Shown here in pieces: positions 56,801 to 64,000 of a stretch of 64,000 nucleotides of DNA. This DNA comes from Phoma sp. XZ068 (taxonomy: Eukaryota > Ascomycota > Dothideomycetes > Pleosporales > Didymellaceae), in NCBI GenBank assembly GCA_004835665.1, contig RBKR01000021.1, positions 62,001 to 126,000 of the forward strand, given 5' to 3'. The translations under genes were made by a program, and so were the position numbers. Under the pieces are notes generated by a model. That model was not told the origin of the DNA. It ran no database searches and was given only the letters and a program-made list of their open reading frames with translations. The stretch's first letter is position 1; each line of letters starts with the position of its first letter.

Positions 56801-58955
56801 GCGCATCGGTCGGTCTTTGCATGGACTGATGCAGTTCAGTGCTGAAGAGCTCGAAGCTGGCGAGGAAGCTTCAGGATATATTGTGAAGCTCCGTATACTC
56901 GAGTTCCTGAACAGTTGTCTTGCAGCGGTGTCTAACAGACCCACGATAGCCCATATCCTTCTGGGTTTCTCGTGCGAAAGCACCACTGTTCGCATCGCTG
57001 AAGACAGCCTGTGGTCAAACGGGCAGGCACTCTTCCATGCAATTCTTCTTCTTGGTGTTGAGTATCCTGACAACGACGGCGAACAGTTCCTTGCTTGGAG
57101 ATCCGAGCTCAAAACACGATGCTGGGATGTTCTGCAAAAGTTATGGCGCTCGCCACTAACCAGCGCGATTGTCATGGAAGAGCTACGAGAGAACGAACTG
57201 CTGTTCATTGAGGCCCCCCGCTTGACACCAATCAATATTGATGTTTCTTGGGACGGTTTGTCCCTGGCACAAGGCCTAGAGCTGCTCGCTACAGGCGACT
57301 ACTCCGAATTCTTTTCCGGTGCTCCAGCACTCGCGTTGCAAAACTTCCTCCAGCGACGAGCAGCCTTCCTAGACTATGAGTCCCGAGAACTGCGTTTGAC
57401 CATCAAGGAGAGCATGCCGACAATGAAGTCAAGAATTCAGTCATTGCTTCTCGGTACAACCGTTCGACCTGGCGAAGACCCGCTGCCCAACCCCAACATC
57501 TTCGACTTGTTCGATTTCATCGAGTTCGTCTACCCTGAGCGCATCCTACCGGATCAACATCGCTTCTTCGAAGGCGTCAACCTTGCTTCGTGCCAGGAGG
57601 AAAAGAATGGTAACCTCTTGTACTCACTACCGTTGCTCCAACAAGTTATCCTCTTGAAAATGAAGTTCTGGCGAAAAGACGGCCTGATCGCCGATGAAGT
57701 TCAAGAAGCAGAGCTAGCTCAGCAGGCCGAGCTATTGTTGGCCGTTTTCGCTGACTGGAACCGTCGCACTCAGCTCACACGTTATCACAAAGATATTCTT
57801 CAGTCTTGGGTACAAGTACTGATGGTCACTGTGCATAGCTGCGAGTTTGAAGATGGGTCAAGGGCTTCTTTCATACTTCAGACCCTCCAGGTGATCCTCC
57901 CAAAGTTGGAGCAGTCTTACAATGCCGATGTGTTCACTGCCCTCCAACTAGCTGGCCTGGCCGAAGCACTCGTTCAAAGGGTCGACTTCACATCGACAGC
58001 CTTCGATAAGACAGGCGACTTTTCGAACGATCGTCTCAGCCAGCTATTCAGTGCTGCACTTTCTGGAGTCTATAGCCCAGTCTCCACTCCTGAGCTTCGA
58101 GAGTATTGCTACCAGATCTGTTTCCGGTACATCCACGGCACGTTCGAAAAAGCAACATACAACTCCCCACTCGGCAGGCACACACTTAACGCCATCAAGA
58201 ACGGTGGGAATCATCTCCTCGAGATCATCTGTGACGATGCATACAGCGGCCAAGGCACATGCAAAATCTCATCTCTCCTGCTGCTGAACGCCTTTGTCGC
58301 AGTAGCGACCCGACAGCAGTCAAAGTACATACTCGAAACCTTCGTCTCACTCAACTTCATCGGTGTTCTCGTCGACAACATCAAGCACATCCCCGAAGAG
58401 CTCCGCGCTGCCGCCGCGCCTCAAGTCTCAAGCCTCCTCTCTTACTACGACGCCAGTCTCGCACTGCTCTTGCGCATCAGCCAATCTCGCCTTGGTGCCG
58501 CATACGTGTTGAACGCAGGTCTTTTCCCGGCGATCCGCGACTCGCAGATCTTCGCCGTGGACCCGGACATTGGACTTGAGTTCGACAACCCCAACGCGCT
58601 GAAGAAGTACTACGAACTCATGCTCTCCGTGCTGCGCGTCATCAACGCCGCCGTCATCGCAAGGGGCCGACAAAACGACCAGACGGTATTCCAAGCGCGT
58701 GAGTTCCTCAAGGAGAACAGACACAGCATGGTTGCAGTATTCAAGCGCAGTGTCAACGTCGGTGGGGGCGAGAAGACGGAAGCGCAACAAGATCTCGTGG
58801 ATCTGGTGGATTGCTGGACAGTCTTAGTCGACGTAACGGGGTTTTTGCAGGTAAGTCGTTCTCCTCCTGAGAAGCGATTAATGTGTCGTGCTAATGCGAA
58901 GCAGTATGAGGATTCGTCGACGCTGAAGAAGGCGAGGAATAACATGTTTTCATAG
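53889..58955 (+). CDS. NUP192: Inner-ring nucleoporin Nup192/Nup205
   Basis: Begins MAEEDSLAALQGLHRDLCAH and runs almost wholly in one frame, giving 1670 residues after removing one 54-nt intron (58851-58904, GTAAGT..GCAG) just before the C-terminus (YEDSSTLKKARNNMFS). The helical solenoid includes the family segments VLERLVLNLEAHLEEFKTLLD, DEVDAAALFLGAADEAKELD and RREYILLCLRILMK near the N-terminus. It scaffolds the inner ring of the nuclear pore complex. The intron length is a multiple of three and contains no stop, so an unspliced transcript would only add 18 residues. Start chosen by homology-like N-terminus and ccATGg context. Confidence 0.94.
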   Translation: MAEEDSLAALQGLHRDLCAHIDLQLPVLERLVLNLEAHLEEFKTLLDKKPKNDASRRLLSGGKITIGDNEYEVNDDFKQQTLELADALDLDEVDAAALFLGAADEAKELDRSQLQTAVIRFHRRREYILLCLRILMKTALDNGDAGETEIEGLSTLQRAVQIILGVDGAVNLVNAYGYWNKCLAGMASVEKWLQHIMERVQSTQVVGQVPLPGFVEIMDFQRQSLTRQHENLSAICTHMIKAGYVNLDNFKALLAKAKTLDRHDIIMIHYVPMIIRLTAWTATESNVMLKDARALHDSLMAERDSNSWALRNLHAATLAWWLAEYSGRYVDPNEQDPSIRGVDLKTEADARSDHFIRTLNDGAFHFMLSVSQDVRPTRWYDPQKTSMLSTLLQDTAVLSSETTQPEDFFKVLIMEQLQSFVDSFITHMPDTLRKLKVEEDDQRRRLQLQFQRSTGEYPLHLERFMVIVAYAFDGFPDAAGDFWNDKESNLYGFLQWAAKRQPTPRIAMFCEMLRAISTDQENADSAHKFLLEEGASSTGKIRRTSSLSYTHIFNELVEFDRDIHEPKKAIQIGIFPQSQTPADQIVEPESATMLESYLRLLAHLCRHSFAARQWILELKEFNFLGICFGLCTDKVESGLRAAAYDALSALLVRKDVTRASIIWNALDDWTVSGFYVASKPSSPLISMPREEFWATLADGYDESIAFVRLLHSLVEPYPESEGLNDCLPFPETLGSSRRMPGVESYIDFVMQQVFAERSQEVLDPLQRNVMRWTCLRFIVTCLSTFNENLVVFANKSSIPVDSVIDSSSLAAYVTMHPFTRVMEWLFNDKVLKALFAASHHDVSEVDAAPSDSPLVQTLMLSIEVMDQVMKLQATYLDIVRPELKQQPSLQGSPVSNLSLASFEDAILNNLQIVVDLGLYCGTGHEALTIASLQLLQKLASSRKLAVSPAGFGQRSGRSKIVGILERDNEAERIGRSLHGLMQFSAEELEAGEEASGYIVKLRILEFLNSCLAAVSNRPTIAHILLGFSCESTTVRIAEDSLWSNGQALFHAILLLGVEYPDNDGEQFLAWRSELKTRCWDVLQKLWRSPLTSAIVMEELRENELLFIEAPRLTPINIDVSWDGLSLAQGLELLATGDYSEFFSGAPALALQNFLQRRAAFLDYESRELRLTIKESMPTMKSRIQSLLLGTTVRPGEDPLPNPNIFDLFDFIEFVYPERILPDQHRFFEGVNLASCQEEKNGNLLYSLPLLQQVILLKMKFWRKDGLIADEVQEAELAQQAELLLAVFADWNRRTQLTRYHKDILQSWVQVLMVTVHSCEFEDGSRASFILQTLQVILPKLEQSYNADVFTALQLAGLAEALVQRVDFTSTAFDKTGDFSNDRLSQLFSAALSGVYSPVSTPELREYCYQICFRYIHGTFEKATYNSPLGRHTLNAIKNGGNHLLEIICDDAYSGQGTCKISSLLLLNAFVAVATRQQSKYILETFVSLNFIGVLVDNIKHIPEELRAAAAPQVSSLLSYYDASLALLLRISQSRLGAAYVLNAGLFPAIRDSQIFAVDPDIGLEFDNPNALKKYYELMLSVLRVINAAVIARGRQNDQTVFQAREFLKENRHSMVAVFKRSVNVGGGEKTEAQQDLVDLVDCWTVLVDVTGFLQVSRSPPEKRLMCRANAKQYEDSSTLKKARNNMFS

Positions 58956-59488
58956 AATGATGGGTATTGTCTGCATTATAAGCTGTAAGCGAAGCGCCAG
59001 ATATCAAATACAAAAGCATAGGACTTGGTGTCCTCTTCTCAACTACTGCGTCCTCTGAGGCCCGGACTAGGCGTGTTTTCATTTACGGTCTTGAACATCT
59101 TAGCAGCTGCCAATGATTTGTTGTTGGGGTGAGACGCCCGCTATATTGCACTGTGGCACTCGCTTCTGCTTTGGTTTGCTTACTGCCATTTCCATCTCAA
59201 TGTCAGCTCGTTCATCATGTTGCTGTGTCGTTTCGTTTGGGAAGGTGGGGTGCGGCACGTTGCAAGGCTGAGTGACATGCTGTTGCCAAGGCAGTTGCTG
59301 ACACTGACCATCTTCATCAACACAAGTTGTGCTCTAACGGACTACGCTAACCTACGCGACGCCTACAAAACCTCCCATCGAAGCTCTTTAGCATTCTCAT
59401 TACGTTTTGCCGCGTTCCAAACGTTGTAGTAACATGCTCCAGGGATACGAATCGCTGCAGCCGTAACACCACAAGTACAATTCTCACA
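58956..59488. other. Intergenic region
   Basis: About 0.5 kb between NUP192 and the HET gene. No gene or repeat is recognised; it must contain the HET gene promoter. Confidence 0.4.
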
Positions 59489-61508
59489 ATGCTTTGTGAA
59501 AAATGCTCAACAATAAGATTATGCCGCCATTCTGAAAGCTCTCAATTGTGGATCTACGAACACTATGAGACCTTCGAGCTCCTTCGATTATCGGCCAAGG
59601 CTTGCATCATATGCCGTCGAATCGCACATTGGCTGAAGAGGGATGACAAAGAGGATCCCAACGAGCCCGTCGTTTGGAAAGCTCAGATGATTGATAAGGC
59701 TAAACGGCTGAGATCATCGTCGAGCTTACGTTTCCTGCTGGTTGAATGGAACCAGCGCTCTGTTTGGTTTAATATCGTAGACCCAGGGCTGTTTGGTCAG
59801 TTCGGGCTTTTGGCACACGCTTGTCCGCGTTTCTGATCTTGTTGCAGTGGTACCAGAGAAGCTGGAATTGCCAGATGAATCCGACAGTCATTTGTTGTCC
59901 GCGCAGAACATTAGACTCGCCAAACGATGGATGACCCGCTGCTCAACGACACATCCCTTATGTAGCTCCGAGGAGCTTTTGCCGTTATGGGTGATTGAGA
60001 TTAGCTCATCTTCCAACGGTATTGCGGCGCGGCTTGTCAAAGGCCAGAATCGAAGAGCTCGATACGCCACGCTGAGTTATAAATGGGGTTCTACAGTCAG
60101 AGTTTCCATGCGATCGGCCAACAAAGAGCAATTACAGGACCGAATACCCATTGGAGAGCTTCCAAGTACTTTTGTAGATGCCATTCAAGTGGCACATAGC
60201 TTGGGCTACGCGTTTCTGTGGATCGATGCCTTGTGCATAACGCAGGACGTGGAAATAGAGCTTCGAGAACAGGTGGAGGCCATGCACCAGATCTACAAAC
60301 GCTCTGACCTTACTTTGTTTGCTGCAACAGGACAAAATGCAGATTCTGGGCTCAATATAGCACGGAGCGCACTTGATGTTCAACCAGTGCAGTTGAACGT
60401 GCATTACGACTTTGAAGCCGATCATGTGAGTGGCAGTATCATTTTCACCAAGTACTGGCCCTGGGACTATTACCATGGACAACTCTTCGGTCTGCCCTTA
60501 TTTGAGCGGGGTTGGGTGTTACAGGAGCAGCTTCTTTCCCGCCGTGCACTTATATTTACAGATCGTCAAATTGTGTGGCAGTGTCTGTGCGACGATCTTT
60601 CGGAAATGCGTCCTTTCAATCGCAGATTCCCATCCGAACCCGGGAGATACATCGAGAATACTTCTTTTCCAAGCAAAAACGAGCTCTGGGAAGCCCGCCG
60701 AAGTATATTCTTGGGGCAATGTGAGACACTGGATACGTTCTATGATATCATCAGATACTACTCCTCTCGCGAGTTGTCATTCGAGGCCGATATTCTACGT
60801 GCAATTTCGGGGTTGACCTCTTTATATGCGGAGCGACTAGGGAAACGTTTTGTTGAGGGACTCTGGCTTGACGATAGCAGAGGGCTCTTGTGGACGGTGA
60901 ATTCTCCCAGTGAGAAAAAGTCTATACCAGGTCGACCATCATGGTCGTGGAGCTCGCGCTTTGGAAAGAGCGTGCTCTTCGACTTTCTCAAGGGTCAGAG
61001 GTCACTATCAAACACCCATCTGATTGCAAGTGCATCAGAGTCATGCACCAAACTCACAACTCAAGCTTGGACACGATGGGCCAACGTTCCAATCAGCTCA
61101 ATTGTCGGTAGAAGTCCGCCACCTTATTGCACATATCTCTTGGGCAGTGCAAAAGAAGAGTGGATAACCCTCTCTCTTTTGAGGAATTTCGAGTCGGAGG
61201 ATGATGTGAATAAGTATAATGCGGCGCCGAGAAAAAGCAGAGTTTGGGTAGACTCCTTGAGCGATCACGCCTCTCTTTCTGGAGCCGAATACCGTGTCCT
61301 CCTCATTCTTGGTATCTATGGCGAAAAAAAGTGTAGCGCCATCGTCGTTGTACCTGCAGGCCCAGGCTACTTTAGGAGGATCGGAGTTATGGATATGGAA
61401 TGGAGGGATGACTATTTCCCTTTCGGAGACATGCAAGAGACAGATGCTGTACCAGAGTCCCAACGCGGCACCGAAGGCCCTGCGTATACAATCCAATACC
61501 TCGTCTGA
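59489..61508 (+). CDS. HET-domain protein (heterokaryon incompatibility type)
   Basis: Exons 59489-59795 and 59848-61508 (52-nt intron GTCAGT..GCAG) give 655 residues. The N-terminus has a Cys-rich patch (CEKCSTIRLC, ACIICRRI). The HET domain follows with RARYATLSYKWG, YAFLWIDALCITQD, MHQIYKRSDLTLFAATG and FERGWVLQEQLLSRRAL. HET proteins trigger cell death on non-self recognition in filamentous fungi, but most family members have no known partner. No STAND or other partner domain is fused. The frame is intact. Confidence 0.93.
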
Positions 61509-62559
61509 TGCCGCAGCTGTCAACGGTGGTGCAGTGCGGCACAGTAAGCTTCTCACTCGACCGCAGATATGGCCAGGCTAAGGACTTCAATCAATATATT
61601 CCATTGATTCTCACGCATCTTATGGTTATACAGCTCCATGACGATATACACACACTTGAAAGCAGGGCGCTCAGGGCAGGCAACTACAGTAAGCTATGTC
61701 TGTATCACTATCAGATGAAAGACCATCCTGAAATATACAATATTTAGACGTAAAACGTAGTCAAACAGACAAAAGGAGCTCCCGCCCTTTTCCTTTACCA
61801 GGATTGCTTTGTGTGGTAATCTAACTCCCGACCAGGCCCACATAACGGCGAGTCCAGTTAATTTGAAATCAGTAGCAATTGAATCTCACTTTGTATCAAT
61901 CTTAAAGCCTACTAATAAGGTAAATGATTGTTAGACAGCGCGGATCTAACTTTTACTCCGAGAAATATACTATTACAGTATCTCCAACTAGCAAAGAGAA
62001 CTTATCAGACAATGCTGTAGGAAATATCTCTTGCTTTATATAATGCCATCGTCGACCCGTGGAACATATATACGGCCAAAAGACAAACCATCTGATATTG
62101 CAGCAAATTCTTTCCAGTCCCAATGAAGAAAGAAAGACATCCCCCGACAGATACCTAGATGAAACAAATAAATTGCTTTACTTGATACCAGCAGCAGATG
62201 AAAACACACAAGAGGTACACCGAGTGGAGTCCAAGCAAAACGAGGTGCGTGCGTTTGTGCCGTCGGAGTTGCCTTGTTGGGCGGTCGATTGTAATCAGAT
62301 CAGATGTAGATATACCTGCTAGTGCTTGGAGAAACTTGACGACTGGAGAGAATAGGGGGTAGGATGGAATAGTAATTAAAAAGCGTCGCATTATCGTCGC
62401 CGGTGGAAAAAGTCATTTCCTGCGCATTCGCGTCTCACGCCAAACCCTACCACTCAGAGGCCAACATATGCCATCACAGACAGTGTCTAGCTCACAGCAC
62501 ATCCTCGGTTCACTTCCTCAGCGTGTCAATATTACATCAATTCGTACATCCCCTACCCC
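61509..62559. other. Intergenic region, convergent gene ends
   Basis: About 1 kb between the HET and POL12 stop codons. Short open frames (61508-61747, 62059-62322) show no domain. Nothing else is recognised. Confidence 0.4.
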
Positions 62560-64000
62560 TTATATCTTGACTATATCCACCCTACTCCTTTCCCATAGCC
62601 GATGCGCAACCGCGACACCGCGCTGCCTCTCCTCGTCTGTGATCTGCGCTGGCTTAACAATGATGCGCGCGTATGTGCCTGCGGCGCGGCGCTTGGCGAG
62701 GGTACCGGGGTTGATGACGAGGACGGATTCGACGACCTGTTACATTAGATTAGCACTTGCTATTCATCTTCATTGAAAGGATAGGTGGGAGGCATACCTT
62801 GACAGTGCCCTGCAGGACACTCGGCGAGATGAGGATATCCGGACGCACGTTCAGCATCTCGCCGAGCTTGAGGTACGAAGTATCCAGCGGTGTGCCGAGG
62901 GGCAGGAACGGGCTGGGTTCTGCGTCTGCGGCGTCGTCGTCCTGCGGGGTGATGAGTTTCCCGTCGACCTCGACGGGCTTGATGTATTTCTCGCGACTCA
63001 TCGGCGGGAATACAGGTAGGAAACTGCGCTGCTCGAGGACGTTTCGTGCGCCCCGCTCGTAGAAGTTGACGCTCTTTGCTTTGCCGCCGCTGATTTCCTC
63101 CGCGCGAAGCATCGACAGGATGTCTACTGAGCTCATGCTGACGGTGATTTCGTTCATTGATAAAGTCATAGGGTTAGTGACGCACTGCACCATCTTGCCA
63201 GCCGCGCCGAGCCCGAGGTCGCGCTTGTTGAACTTGTCCTGTGGAAAGGCGGCGGCGTGGTGGTGTGCGTCGCGCAGGCTGGGGACGAGGATGACGTTGC
63301 ATGTGGCATTTCTAGCTACAAAGTCTTGCAGTGCACTTGAAATGTGATGCCGGAACAGATCTGTCATGGTCGCCTGATCTGGTTCTGCGTTCGGCGGGGC
63401 GTCAAAGTCGCCGGTACGTATTTGGGGGTGTTCGGCGTCGAGGAAGGGACCGAGCAGGATGACAGTGTCTGCGTATGCGGCGGCGGCGTTGTCGAGGAAG
63501 GCGTGGAGGGGTGCGAAGTCGAGGTTCTGGTCGGTTGTGTAGGGGCCTGCTGCCACCATCATAGTCAATGGCCGGGCATTGTCAGGGTCGGAGTCTGGTG
63601 TGTCGAGATAGCGTGTGTTGATGGCGTCCAGTTCGTCAGGTTTGGTGGCTGGCGGGTTGAGGAGAGGGATAGAGACGACTTCAGAGACGACGAAGATGTC
63701 GCCATTGGCGTTTGTGCCGCGCAGGGCGACGATCTGGCCGGGGAAGAAGTTGTAGGAGGGGAGGCTGTCGACCTTCAGTGGCACGCGGCGCCCTGAACCC
63801 ATGCGCCGGGAGCCCTCAAGCACGAGTGACGCTGTGTTGAGCTTTCCCTCGCTTGTGTCGCTTGCTATGCGCCCTACTGCGATGATCTGGTTCGGTGATT
63901 GCAAGCTGGGATTCCCGAATGCGCTGTCGTCGAGATCCATAGACTCTTGTAAGAGTTGGCGGAACTCGTCTATCCTGTCGTCGAGGACCTCCGATGCCTC
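62560..64000 (-). CDS. POL12: DNA polymerase alpha subunit B (partial, runs off window)
   Basis: The frame enters from the right edge (EASEVLDDRIDEFRQLL before MDLDDSAFGNP) and continues to a donor at 62797; a 61-nt intron (62797-62737, GTATGC..ACAG) leads to the last exon, 62736-62560. Motifs include an OB-fold part (NQIIAVGRIASDTSEGKL, FFPGQIVALRGTN) and the calcineurin-like phosphoesterase part (MMVAAGPYTTDQNLDF, ADTVILLGPFLDAEHP, VILVPSLRDAHHH). It ends VAHRLWERSRVDIVKI. It is the regulatory B subunit of polymerase alpha-primase. The N-terminal portion is outside the window. Confidence 0.95.

Overview
The window is nuclear DNA from a filamentous ascomycete (Pezizomycotina, most likely a Dothideomycete). 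Evidence is the many short GT..AG introns (about 45-75 nt), HET, Zn2Cys6, fungal bZIP, DHA2 and Dal5-type MFS genes, and transposon DNA that appears degraded by repeat-induced point mutation (RIP). Coding calls come from joining reading frames at visible splice sites and checking intron phase by hand. No homology search was possible.

Layout. 1-10490 is an AT-rich, TpA-saturated block with no intact gene. It holds copia-type reverse transcriptase/RNase H relics, a gag-like zinc-knuckle relic on the other strand, and a five-copy 68-bp tandem repeat. It ends abruptly, and an intronless Baeyer-Villiger monooxygenase gene starts 250 bp later. 12.9-18.5 kb carries lineage-specific genes: a secreted protein with an apparent frameshift, an F-box-like protein, and a Trp-cluster protein. 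18.5-32.2 kb is an accessory region with decay: an NLR P-loop relic, an intact DHA2 MFS transporter, a Dal5-type transporter without a findable start, a Zn2Cys6 regulator broken by a stop and a frameshift, an intact tannase/feruloyl esterase, and a secreted muconate-cyclase-like propeller protein.

32.9-64 kb is mostly core genome: a bZIP factor, a BTB protein, glycine cleavage H protein (GCV3) head-to-head with mitochondrial ribosomal protein bS6m (MRP17), a Ctr copper transporter head-to-head with a ferric/cupric reductase, TEL1/ATM kinase head-to-head with nucleoporin NUP192, a HET-domain protein, and DNA polymerase alpha subunit B (POL12, cut by the window end).

Functional groupings inferred: reductive copper uptake (reductase plus Ctr, shared promoter); two housekeeping divergent pairs; and a possible aromatic-ester utilisation locus (regulator, permease, esterase, propeller) whose regulator and permease look dead or damaged. 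I found no convincing wholly new system. The items most worth checking are the broken regulator/permease pair, the NLR relic, and the frameshifted secreted protein.
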